Notes: generated from the sequence alone by a model not told the origin. A stretch of DNA of 9,575 nucleotides from CAZWRN01 sp964636275 (GCA_964636275.1 CAZWRN010000034.1:1-9575); one strand, 5' to 3'. Positions 1-6,294 are shown, counted from the first letter of the stretch. Numbers and translations: made by a program.

Positions 1-53
1 TAATCACTAATCACTAATCACTAATCACTAATCACTAATCACTAATCACTAAT
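1..53. repeat. Heptamer tandem repeat (TAATCAC)n
   Basis: Seven perfect copies of TAATCAC run from base 1 to 49, followed by a partial copy (TAAT) to base 53. The array touches the window edge and may continue to the left. It ends about 30 bases before the -10 hexamer of the next gene, so it sits in an upstream intergenic region. The copies show no divergence, which suggests recent slippage expansion. Confidence 0.95.
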
Positions 54-82
54 ATACTCTAGGATTATCAGCCTTGATTTTA

Positions 83-88
83 TATAAT
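83..88 (+). promoter_or_regulatory. -10 hexamer TATAAT, likely leaderless start
   Basis: A consensus TATAAT lies at 83-88 and the ATG of the following gene begins at 95, seven bases after the last T. A transcript starting at the usual distance would begin at or next to the ATG. No convincing -35 box is seen at 16-18 bases upstream. Confidence 0.55.
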
Positions 89-94
89 GAAGAG

Positions 95-1666
95 ATGAAT
101 CCATTGAGACATCTCAATAAATACTCCCAATACCTTATCACCCAGTTTGACAGAGAAGTATTAACCTCTTCGGAAACTAAAGTGTCCGTCAATCCGGTTG
201 TATCCGAGGTGGCTACCTGGTACGAAAAAATCCGCAATGCAATGGATTACCGGGAAGATGATGTAATTCTCAGAGCTGCAATTGAAAGGATTTTACGTCG
301 CCGTCTATTATTGGGTGGAAATGGCGAATCAGTAGCCGAACCTCTAGTCAGAGAACTTGTTTGGGCCAGATATTTTCCTGACGCTTCAGTCCCTGAGTCT
401 TTAATTTATAAAATCTCTCAAACAGTTGATCTATATTTCTCTTTGGAAAAATTAATCCGCACAAAACATAAAATAAATCGTCAGAAATTAAATGACTTTA
501 TTCTAAATATTCTGTCAGCCGAAATCGAAAATGTCTTAAGCCCCAGTAAAGACAAGGAATTATTAATTAATTTTTTATTCGGCATTTATCAAAACAAGGT
601 GACAATTTTGGACGATGATGATGAAACAAGGGATGCTCAGGTCTTTATAGCCCTTAGAAGAACCTTTGGCAAACAAGACCTTCCACTTTTAAAATACCAT
701 CTGTTTAAACAACTTTTTGGGACGGTCACAGAAACCAGTAAAGAGATCATCGCCGAAAATTTTTTAAAAGGGTATAAAAAGATTGAATATCAGCTGACAT
801 ACCCGCTTGCCCCTCAAATATATACATTTATCAAAAAAGAGATTACTCCAATGTATATTTTACGAGATGTATTAAAAAAGCACCGTGGTGAGAATCAGGA
901 GCTGGTAGACAATGAAGAAAAATTCAAACTAGCCATTATCAATGAATGCACCTCCCAGTATAAAAAAATTCATGCCAAGGTTCAGACTGCAATTATCAGA
1001 GGCGTGATATTCATCTTGATTACAAAGGCAGTTTTTGCCTTAGCAGTTGAAGGAACTTTTGAAAAGTATTTTTATGGCAGAATCTTATGGAATTCGATCG
1101 CTTTAAATACATTATTCCCACCGATACTGATGGTTCTGGCTGGTCTTTTAATTAATACACCCAACAAAGAAAACTCAGAAAAAATTTATGATCGCATTGA
1201 AAATATTTTATTTCATAACGACAAAATCACATCAAAAACATTTACCCGACATTCCAAAAAAAACAATTCTACAATGTATTCTTTTTTCATGCTGTTGTGG
1301 TTTTTAGCTCTATTACTTTTTATCAGTATGATAAATTACATATTACATCTGCTCGATTTTACAATTATCAGTCGTGGGATTTTTATTTTCTTTTTAGCAA
1401 TAGTTTCCTTTATCTCCTACCGTATTCATATGACCGCACATATGTATACCATCTCCGATGACAAACAAAGTCTGGCCTCTGTTTTATTTGATTTTCTTTT
1501 TATGCCTTTTATTCATTTAGGCAGACAACTGACTGAAAATATTTCCCGAATCAATATTATTTTATTTTTCTTTGATATGTTCATTGAAACTCCATTTAAA
1601 GTTATCTTTGCATTTTTTGAACAATGGTTTCTTTTCTTACGGACTCAAAGAGAAAAATTAGGCTAA
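95..1666 (+). CDS. Hypothetical polytopic membrane protein with large N-terminal cytosolic domain
   Basis: I do not recognise a named family. From the ATG at 95 the product has 523 residues. Residues 1-295 are soluble, charged and mainly helical in character, with a lysine/arginine-rich stretch near 60-75 and an acidic DDDD run near 173. The C-terminal part carries hydrophobic segments at about 298-318, 334-353, 395-417 and 427-443, then a very aromatic, probably membrane-inserted or amphipathic stretch at about 463-515. An in-frame TTG at 74 would add seven residues, but it lies upstream of the TATAAT at 83-88, so ATG 95 is preferred. An ABC exporter operon follows 48 bases downstream on the same strand, so a shared role at the membrane is possible but is only inferred from position. 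The reading frame is long and intact, so it is surely a gene; its function is unknown. Confidence 0.9.
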   Translation: MNPLRHLNKYSQYLITQFDREVLTSSETKVSVNPVVSEVATWYEKIRNAMDYREDDVILRAAIERILRRRLLLGGNGESVAEPLVRELVWARYFPDASVPESLIYKISQTVDLYFSLEKLIRTKHKINRQKLNDFILNILSAEIENVLSPSKDKELLINFLFGIYQNKVTILDDDDETRDAQVFIALRRTFGKQDLPLLKYHLFKQLFGTVTETSKEIIAENFLKGYKKIEYQLTYPLAPQIYTFIKKEITPMYILRDVLKKHRGENQELVDNEEKFKLAIINECTSQYKKIHAKVQTAIIRGVIFILITKAVFALAVEGTFEKYFYGRILWNSIALNTLFPPILMVLAGLLINTPNKENSEKIYDRIENILFHNDKITSKTFTRHSKKNNSTMYSFFMLLWFLALLLFISMINYILHLLDFTIISRGIFIFFLAIVSFISYRIHMTAHMYTISDDKQSLASVLFDFLFMPFIHLGRQLTENISRINIILFFFDMFIETPFKVIFAFFEQWFLFLRTQREKLG

Positions 1667-1677
1667 TTTTAAAACTA

Positions 1678-1707
1678 CTGCCATTTTTAACATGAATCTG
1701 TTACAGT
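1678..1707 (+). promoter_or_regulatory. Weak candidate promoter of the ABC exporter
   Basis: CTGCCA (1678-1683) is followed after 18 bases by TACAGT (1702-1707), each matching four of six consensus positions. The hexamer ends eight bases before the ATG at 1715, which has no Shine-Dalgarno sequence, so this would again be a leaderless start. Read-through from the upstream gene is an alternative. Confidence 0.3.
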
Positions 1708-1714
1708 ATCCTCT

Positions 1715-2686
1715 ATGTCTGATGCAATTATTCAAGTCAAAAATCTAGTAAAACGCTATAAAAAAGGCTCCACAAATGCAGTAGATGATATATCCTTTGA
1801 CGTGCACGAAGGTGAATTTTTCTGTTTTCTAGGACCAAACGGCGCCGGAAAAACTACCACCATTTCGATGCTTACAACTACCTTAGCTAAAACATCAGGA
1901 TCGATCACGATTGCCGGATATGATACCGAAAGAGATTCCAGTAAAGTCAGGCAAAATGTTGGTATTATTTTTCAAAATCCTTCACTTGATCAAAACCTGA
2001 CCGCTGAAGAAAATCTGCGTTTTCATACTATTTTATATGGCCTGTATCCATTTCGACCCTCATACACTCTCATGCCAGACGCTTACAAAAAAAGAGTCCA
2101 AGAGTTGTCAGAAATTTTAGGTATTAGTAAAGATCTGAATAAACCAATCAAATCATTCTCAGGGGGAATGAAGCGTAAACTGGAAATAATACGCTCTCTT
2201 ATGCACAACCCTCGGGTTTTATTTTTAGATGAACCAACTATTGGTTTGGACCCTCTTAGCCGCCGCGATTTATGGAAGTATCTCAACGAAGTTAGAAAAT
2301 CCAACAACACTACAATCTTTCTGACTACACATTATTTAGATGAAGCTGAAGATGCAGGGAGAGTCTGTATTATCAACAAAGGTAAAATAGTATCACTCGG
2401 CACACCTACACAATTAAAGAAAACCCTCACCGAAGAGTACTTGCTTGTCGATGCCGCGAGCCAAACTAAGCTAGAGGCTGAACTGAAAAAACAAAGATTA
2501 GATTATCATAAAGATGGGGTTTTTAAAGTCAAAATTAAAAGCGGTAATGAGGCTCAAAAGATTATTCAAAAAATAGACACCCCATTAACCCATTTAAAAA
2601 CTCATTCACCTTCCTTGGAAGAGGCCTATCTAGAAATAATTGGACAGGGTAAAAAATCCCAAACAGAGGAAGGGGTAAATATATGA
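1715..2686 (+). CDS. ABC-2 type exporter, ATP-binding subunit (DrrA/CcmA-like)
   Basis: This is the cytoplasmic ATPase of an ABC-2 exporter; it should power the permease encoded next to it. The 323 residues contain all nucleotide-binding motifs in order: Walker A GPNGAGKTT (40-48), Q-loop glutamine (about 87), signature SGGMK (149-153), Walker B VLFLDEP with catalytic Glu173, D-loop GLD (177-179) and H-loop His206. The last 90 residues form the C-terminal extension common in DrrA-like ATPases (DUF4162 type). The length is normal for that group. The stop overlaps the permease start as ATGA, indicating translational coupling. The family exports drugs, lipids or polysaccharides; the substrate cannot be told from sequence. 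The start at 1715 has no Shine-Dalgarno site but begins just before the conserved IIQVKNLVKRY strand. Confidence 0.95.
   Translation: MSDAIIQVKNLVKRYKKGSTNAVDDISFDVHEGEFFCFLGPNGAGKTTTISMLTTTLAKTSGSITIAGYDTERDSSKVRQNVGIIFQNPSLDQNLTAEENLRFHTILYGLYPFRPSYTLMPDAYKKRVQELSEILGISKDLNKPIKSFSGGMKRKLEIIRSLMHNPRVLFLDEPTIGLDPLSRRDLWKYLNEVRKSNNTTIFLTTHYLDEAEDAGRVCIINKGKIVSLGTPTQLKKTLTEEYLLVDAASQTKLEAELKKQRLDYHKDGVFKVKIKSGNEAQKIIQKIDTPLTHLKTHSPSLEEAYLEIIGQGKKSQTEEGVNI
2665..2675 (+). promoter_or_regulatory. Purine-rich ribosome binding site of the permease gene
   Basis: AGAGGAAGGGG lies inside the end of the ATPase gene, seven bases before the permease ATG at 2683. It fixes that start and contrasts with the lack of such a site at most first genes in this window. 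Confidence 0.7.
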
Positions 2687-3471
2687 ATATAAAACGGGAA
2701 ATAAATGCACTTTTTACGATCGCTTATCGTGATGTCAATAAACTAATCCGTGATCGATTTCGATTGATCTCATCATTAATATTTCCCTTGATCTTTATTG
2801 GCGTTCTCGGCAAAGGACAACAGTCCGCTTTAGGAGATGCCCTACCCTTTAATTTACTCACTTTTACTTTCACTGGTGTATTTGCCCAAACTCTGTTTCA
2901 ATCAACAGCTTCAGGCATCAGTTTCTTGATACAAGACAGGGAAAGTGATTTCTCACAGGAGATTTTTGTTTCACCAATTTCAAGGTACACCATTGTTTTA
3001 GGCAAAATATTGGGCGAAACCCTCGTATCATATGTCCAGGTGATTGGGGTGGTTTTATTTGGTGTTTTATTTGGAGCCCAGGTCACACCTTTACAGATTT
3101 TACTTATCTTCCCTGCTGGACTGATTGCCGCTTTATTTGGCGGCGCTTTTGGAATGATGATCCTGGCCAACATGAATAATATTCGCTCGGCTCAACAGAT
3201 TTTCCCTTTTGTGATATTTCCGCAAATTTTTTTAGCCGGGATCTTTTTTCCGATCACCAATTTAGACCCTGTAATGAAGTCAATCGCTCTACTGGCACCT
3301 ATGACCTATGCTGTAGATTTTGTCAGAGGAATTTTTTATTGGGGCACACCAGAATATAATGATGTAGTTTTATTCAATCCCCTGACCAATTTTATAATTA
3401 TTTCAGTACTTTTTTTGATTATGATTACCGTAGGAACCTACATGTTTGTAAAGAATGAGCGAAATAGATAG
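2683..3471 (+). CDS. ABC-2 type exporter, permease subunit (DrrB-like)
   Basis: This is the membrane subunit of the exporter whose ATPase is encoded immediately upstream. The 262 residues have an N-terminal cytosolic helix with many basic and acidic residues, then about six hydrophobic segments at roughly 27-43, 57-75, 110-131, 137-158, 168-188 and 232-256. The block FLAGIFFPITNLDP followed by PMTYAVDFVRG (about 183-216) is typical of ABC2_membrane/DrrB/NodJ-type permeases. The length fits a half-transporter that works as a dimer with two ATPases. The ATG at 2683 overlaps the ATPase stop by ATGA and has a good Shine-Dalgarno site. A hairpin straddles the stop codon and another follows, consistent with the end of the operon. 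The exported substrate is unknown. Confidence 0.93.
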   Translation: MNIKREINALFTIAYRDVNKLIRDRFRLISSLIFPLIFIGVLGKGQQSALGDALPFNLLTFTFTGVFAQTLFQSTASGISFLIQDRESDFSQEIFVSPISRYTIVLGKILGETLVSYVQVIGVVLFGVLFGAQVTPLQILLIFPAGLIAALFGGAFGMMILANMNNIRSAQQIFPFVIFPQIFLAGIFFPITNLDPVMKSIALLAPMTYAVDFVRGIFYWGTPEYNDVVLFNPLTNFIIISVLFLIMITVGTYMFVKNERNR

Positions 3472-3478
3472 TTCGCTC
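3457..3478 (+). terminator. Hairpin across the permease stop codon
   Basis: GAGCGAA (3457-3463) and TTCGCTC (3472-3478) are perfect 7-bp inverted repeats with an 8-base loop containing the TAG stop. The stem is followed by TTGCTT rather than a clean T-run, so termination strength is uncertain. It lies between convergent genes. Confidence 0.4.
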
Positions 3479-3491
3479 TTGCTTCGCAATA

Positions 3492-3516
3492 AAAGAAATC
3501 GTTGATTTCTTTCTCA
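3492..3516 (+). terminator. Candidate terminator hairpin between convergent genes
   Basis: AAAGAAATC (3492-3500) and GATTTCTTT (3504-3512) form a perfect 9-bp stem with a GTT loop, ending in a T/C-rich tract. It is AT-rich with no strong GC core. It sits between the permease stop (3471) and the sortase stop (3549), where a terminator is expected for either strand. Confidence 0.5.
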
Positions 3517-3548
3517 TATCATAAATGATGAATAAACCACAAACTATT

Positions 3549-4160
3549 TTAACTAGATTTTAGTTCAGAAAAGATAATAGTTCGCTCGGAGTACTCTTGC
3601 TTGGCTTTATCCCAAGTCCCCCCACAGGTGATCAGATTAACCCGTTTTTTTTCAGTCTCACCAAATACCTCCTGTAAAGGAAACTCTGAAAGCTGGACTA
3701 CTCTCTTTTCAGTTACAATAAATATCAGCAGCTTACCATCTTCATCCTCCACGATCAGTTCATCACCTGATTGGAGTTGGTTTAGATCATAAAATACGGC
3801 CGGACTGCCATCTGGTTTATCATAATGACCAGCAAAGACTGCATTTCCAACCTCACCCGGCTTTACACCCAACTGATACCAAGCTACATTCGCCACATCT
3901 TTAGGCACATCCATCCGACCCTGTTGATCCATTCCAACAGATTCAGACATCGTCACAATCTTTAATGAAGGTATTATCAATCTGACAGGTGTCTTACGTA
4001 CAACGACTGGATTTTGCTGCTGATTGGGGATTGGCTGATCAGTCAAAGATGGATTTACAACCGAAGAATCAATTGATGAGACAGCCATTATACCTTTACC
4101 GATAAATAGTGTCGCAATAAAAACAATTATAAATAGTATTAGGGGCCTAAAAATATTCAT
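3549..4160 (-). CDS. Sortase, class F-like, membrane-anchored
   Basis: Sortases are cysteine transpeptidases that cut a sorting motif and join surface proteins to an amine acceptor at the cell envelope. The 203 residues begin with one hydrophobic signal-anchor (about 7-27), then a Pro/Gln-rich linker (about 35-52), then the catalytic barrel (about 55-203). The three catalytic residues are visible: His112 in FAGHYD, Cys179 in LITCGG, and Arg193 in YSERTI. The TCGGTWD context and short length suggest class F or a related group; class D/E is the alternative. The ATG at 4160 has no Shine-Dalgarno site, and a strong 9-bp hairpin stands 10 bases upstream. The gene lies directly downstream of a tiny secreted peptide gene ending in PATG, a possible substrate or partner. 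The stop faces the ABC permease gene convergently. Confidence 0.92.
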   Translation of the reverse strand: MNIFRPLILFIIVFIATLFIGKGIMAVSSIDSSVVNPSLTDQPIPNQQQNPVVVRKTPVRLIIPSLKIVTMSESVGMDQQGRMDVPKDVANVAWYQLGVKPGEVGNAVFAGHYDKPDGSPAVFYDLNQLQSGDELIVEDEDGKLLIFIVTEKRVVQLSEFPLQEVFGETEKKRVNLITCGGTWDKAKQEYSERTIIFSELKSS

Positions 4161-4170
4161 TGGTATTTAA

Positions 4171-4198
4171 TGCGGGAGTCGAGTTCACTACTCCCGCA
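4171..4198 (-). promoter_or_regulatory. GC-rich hairpin between secreted peptide gene and sortase
   Basis: TGCGGGAGT (4171-4179) and ACTCCCGCA (4190-4198) are a perfect 9-bp inverted repeat with a 10-base loop, GC-rich in an AT-rich region. On the minus strand it follows the peptide stop by 12 bases and precedes the sortase ATG by 10. No T-run follows, so it is not a standard intrinsic terminator. A partial terminator, an mRNA 3'-end stabiliser, or a block on sortase translation would all fit. Confidence 0.55.
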
Positions 4199-4210
4199 CC
4201 TTACTGTTTA

Positions 4211-4375
4211 TTAATTAACTCCAAATCCAGTAGCCGGAGCTGCTGATGGAACCATAGTATTGCTTGAAGGTGAAGGAGTTGGACTCATACTGGGTGATTG
4301 AGCCAAAGCAGCCCCTCCAGCCAATACGAATGTGGCTGCAACTACAGCAACACCTACAATAATTTTGTCTTTCAT
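4211..4375 (-). CDS. Tiny secreted peptide with signal peptide and C-terminal PATG motif
   Basis: The 54-residue product starts at the ATG at 4375, fixed by a perfect Shine-Dalgarno sequence five bases upstream; a longer frame to 4465 exists but ignores that site. Residues 1-25 are a clear signal peptide: charged MKDK, a hydrophobic core, and an ALA-Q signal peptidase I site. The predicted mature part is only about 29 residues, rich in Ser, Pro and Ala, and ends in APATGFGVN. The PATG resembles a sortase motif (LPxTG-like), and a sortase gene lies 50 bases downstream on the same strand. However, the hydrophobic segment and basic tail of a classical cell-wall sorting signal are absent. Function is unknown; substrate or cofactor of the sortase is an inference from proximity. 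Confidence 0.8.
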   Translation of the reverse strand: MKDKIIVGVAVVAATFVLAGGAALAQSPSMSPTPSPSSNTMVPSAAPATGFGVN

Positions 4376-4380
4376 TACTT

Positions 4381-4391
4381 TCACCTCCTTT
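4381..4391 (-). promoter_or_regulatory. Perfect Shine-Dalgarno site of the secreted peptide gene
   Basis: On the minus strand AAAGGAGGTGA ends five bases before the ATG at 4375. It is the strongest ribosome binding site at any gene start in the window and suggests high expression of this short secreted product. Confidence 0.9.
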
Positions 4392-4450
4392 GGATCTTTA
4401 CAACGGACTAGGCTGACAAGATTGTTTCTATAGTAAACAGCTGAGATGAG

Positions 4451-4486
4451 AATCTTATCAACCATCTGTAATAAACAGATAAGATT
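4451..4486. promoter_or_regulatory. Nested inverted repeats in divergent intergenic region
   Basis: AATCTTATC (4451-4459) and GATAAGATT (4478-4486) are perfect inverted repeats. Inside them ATCTGT (4464-4469), AATAA and ACAGAT (4475-4480) form a second, partly overlapping hairpin. The element lies between the divergent peptide and PAP2 genes, upstream of both, and could be an operator for a dimeric regulator. Confidence 0.5.
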
Positions 4487-4499
4487 AAACTTAGAATAT

Positions 4500-4528
4500 T
4501 TGGCGGGAATATTAAAAATCTGTATAAT
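4500..4528 (+). promoter_or_regulatory. Promoter of the PAP2 gene
   Basis: TTGGCG (4500-4505) and a consensus TATAAT (4523-4528) are separated by 17 bases. Seven A residues follow, then the GTG at 4536, so transcription would begin at or beside the start codon (leaderless). Confidence 0.65.
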
Positions 4529-4535
4529 AAAAAAA

Positions 4536-5222
4536 GTGACTCATTCAAGCAATTTTACGAAATTCTATCTTTTTATCTTCGGAGTGCTGTTTTTTATCAT
4601 GTTTATTGGTTTTTCATATCTAGTTGCCAAAGAAACCTTTACTCAATGGGACTTTGATATGACTGTTAAATTTCAAGACAGAATATCACACCGGTTTGAT
4701 TACCCCTTTTCCTGGCTATCAATTATTGGCAAAGCCGAAATTTCCATGGCAATATGGGGATTTATAATGATTTATCTGTTTATCCGGAAATTTTGGCTGG
4801 CTGGACTGTCAATGTTTTTACTTCCACTAGCTCTATTAATGGAAATATACGGCAAACTTTTTCTATATCATCCGGCACCACCTCATTTATTTTATCGAGG
4901 AGTCATTAAATTCAACTTTCCAACCGATTTTGTACATACTGATTATTCCTATCCTTCAGGCCACATGACTAGAACAGCTTTTATCACGACTTTTTTAGTA
5001 GTCTATTTCTTTCTCAGAACCAGCTGGAAAGTCCAACTGATTATTCAACCTCTCTTAATAGGCCTCTTTTTTGCTATGGGTATTTCACGGATTTATCTGG
5101 GCGAACACTGGAGCACAGATGTGATTGGTGGCGCATTTGTAGGGGTCTCATTTGGTATTATCAGCGGCCTCTTTGTTCCTCTAAAAAAACGCCTCTACCC
5201 ACATCGTACTCAAGAGAATTGA
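4536..5222 (+). CDS. PAP2 superfamily phosphatase (membrane lipid phosphatase)
   Basis: PAP2 enzymes remove phosphate from lipid phosphates such as phosphatidic acid or undecaprenyl pyrophosphate at the outer face of the membrane. With the GTG start at 4536 the product has 228 residues and about six hydrophobic segments (10-30, 58-83, 86-106, 146-160, 165-180, 188-205). Motif 2 is PSGH (140-143) and motif 3 is SRIYLGEHWSTD, with nucleophile His181 and Asp185. Motif 1 (K107 LFLYHPAPP) has Ala where the usual Arg of K-x6-R-P stands. The frame is open back to an ATG at 4446, but this would place the promoter inside the gene and add an unlike N-terminus. The gene is divergent from the secreted peptide. 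A role in recycling the undecaprenyl carrier is plausible but inferred. Confidence 0.9.
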   Translation: MTHSSNFTKFYLFIFGVLFFIMFIGFSYLVAKETFTQWDFDMTVKFQDRISHRFDYPFSWLSIIGKAEISMAIWGFIMIYLFIRKFWLAGLSMFLLPLALLMEIYGKLFLYHPAPPHLFYRGVIKFNFPTDFVHTDYSYPSGHMTRTAFITTFLVVYFFLRTSWKVQLIIQPLLIGLFFAMGISRIYLGEHWSTDVIGGAFVGVSFGIISGLFVPLKKRLYPHRTQEN

Positions 5223-5288
5223 TACAAAAAACTCAGCATCAAGCTAGGAAGTGTTCTATAGAAATAATTTAAAAAATGGAAAGTTGAA

Positions 5289-6059
5289 TTAATGAGTTTG
5301 AACTCGATCACTCTGTCGGGCCCCTTGTAACCAGGCACTAAATGAAGCATTGGTTTTTTGCTGCTGCAACTGTTCTTTTATACTGTCGCGTAGTTTTTGA
5401 TCAGTTTTTGGATCAGTAGTGACTCCATTCGCATCGGATGTAGGAGCAAATGCATCTTTATTTTCTTCAATATACTGATCAACTTCACTGTCTGAGACCA
5501 TAGCTCCATCTGCAAAAAGTTTTGATCTCATTAACTGTAATTTAACCAATCTCTGGAACTCATCTTGAGAGATATTCTGGGCTGTTAAAATTTGCTGAAG
5601 TTTATCTGCCCCACCCTGCTGATCTTCAATTTTTTTAATTTCAGCATTTAAATCCTCATCAGATACGAAAATTCCTTTAGCTTTAGCTTCACTTTCCAAA
5701 AGTTTCTGGACAATCAGCTCTTCACTAACATCTTTTCCATATCTTTTTGACAAAGTGTTGTAATACTCAAAGACAGTAACAGGCATTTTATCTACCCAGG
5801 CAACGACTAAATATTTATTTGCTGCAAACAATAAAACTACTACACCTAATGCTAGTAACGCAATGTAAGCTGTTTTTCGAGAAACAGGCAATTTAGGCAT
5901 ACTTGAAACTCCTGATGAGGTTGTTTCAAATGTCTCGGACATTGTCTCTTCAACTTTTTTCTTAGAACGGGCTGGGGATTTTTTTACCGAAACTGCAGCT
6001 GCAGTAGCTTTTGTCTTAGCAGATGATTTAACTGTTTTTGTAACTTTTTTGCTAGCCAT
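5289..6059 (-). CDS. Membrane-anchored SurA-N-like protein with lysine-rich cytosolic tail
   Basis: From the ATG at 6059 the product has 256 residues in three parts. Residues 1-62 are a low-complexity tail dominated by Lys, Ala, Ser and Thr, like a histone H1 tail. Residues 64-87 are one transmembrane helix. Residues 88-256 resemble the N-terminal chaperone domain of SurA/PrsA-type foldases: YNTLSKRYG, then VSEELIVQKLLESEAKAKGI, then the helical run with a LMRSKLF segment. The parvulin PPIase domain that usually follows is missing; the chain ends in helices of the SurA-N fold, so a chaperone rather than an isomerase is expected outside the membrane. A TTG at 6086 would add nine residues, but it precedes the best promoter's expected start. 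No Shine-Dalgarno site is seen. The gene converges on the PAP2 gene. Confidence 0.8.
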   Translation of the reverse strand: MASKKVTKTVKSSAKTKATAAAVSVKKSPARSKKKVEETMSETFETTSSGVSSMPKLPVSRKTAYIALLALGVVVLLFAANKYLVVAWVDKMPVTVFEYYNTLSKRYGKDVSEELIVQKLLESEAKAKGIFVSDEDLNAEIKKIEDQQGGADKLQQILTAQNISQDEFQRLVKLQLMRSKLFADGAMVSDSEVDQYIEENKDAFAPTSDANGVTTDPKTDQKLRDSIKEQLQQQKTNASFSAWLQGARQSDRVQTH

Positions 6060-6076
6060 AGTAGAAACTGAAAAAG

Positions 6077-6105
6077 AGTGTAACAAATGATTTTTCGATA
6101 TGCAA
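6077..6105 (-). promoter_or_regulatory. Promoter of the SurA-N-like gene
   Basis: On the minus strand TTGCAT (6105-6100) and TACACT (6082-6077) are 17 bases apart, and the -10 is preceded by TGT, giving an extended -10. The transcript would have a leader of about ten bases before the ATG at 6059. Confidence 0.5.
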
Positions 6106-6168
6106 GAGTCAGTTTATGGGACAACAATTGGTAGTATTAGTTGGTAGTGGGTAGGTTGTAGGTTGTAG

Positions 6169-6248
6169 ATTAGTTAATTAGTTGATTAGTTAATTAGTTG
6201 ATTAGTTAATTAGTTAATTAGTTAATTGATTAATCAGTTAATTGGTTA
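6169..6248. repeat. Octamer tandem repeat, consensus ATTAGTTA/G
   Basis: Ten consecutive 8-base units occupy 80 bases. The first five alternate A and G at the last position (ATTAGTTA then ATTAGTTG), which makes a 16-base super-unit. The last three units are diverged. A GT-rich stretch at 6127-6168 looks like a more decayed flank. It lies between divergent genes (SurA-N-like and DUF192). Confidence 0.9.
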
Positions 6249-6288
6249 GGGTCTAATTCAATGAGACGAAAAAGCATCAAGCTTTGCT

Positions 6289-6294
6289 TATAAT
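6289..6294 (+). promoter_or_regulatory. -10 hexamer of the DUF192 gene
   Basis: Consensus TATAAT at 6289-6294 predicts a transcript start near 6301, about 13 bases before the ATG at 6314. No good -35 box is visible. A short TGAGG (6307-6311) lies only two bases from the ATG. Confidence 0.5.

Noticed and set aside
1..53. CRISPR-like repeat array
   Set aside because: The units are 7 bases with no spacers, so it is a simple tandem repeat. The same holds for 6169-6248.
2083..3173. Minus-strand frames inside the ABC exporter genes (2083-2310, 2898-3173)
   Set aside because: They lie entirely inside well-supported genes in antisense and show no domain features.
4171..4198. Standard intrinsic terminator
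   Set aside because: The stem is strong, but neither strand has a T-run after it, so it is listed as a regulatory hairpin instead.
4376..4535. N-terminal extensions of the secreted peptide (to 4465) and of PAP2 (to 4446)
   Set aside because: The peptide has a perfect Shine-Dalgarno site and signal peptide at the ATG at 4375. The PAP2 extension would cover a good promoter and is not PAP2-like. The two extensions would also overlap each other.
1715..5222. Alternative genetic code (UGA not a stop)
   Set aside because: TGA ends the ATPase gene exactly at an ATGA overlap and ends the PAP2 gene at a normal length, so UGA is used as a stop.
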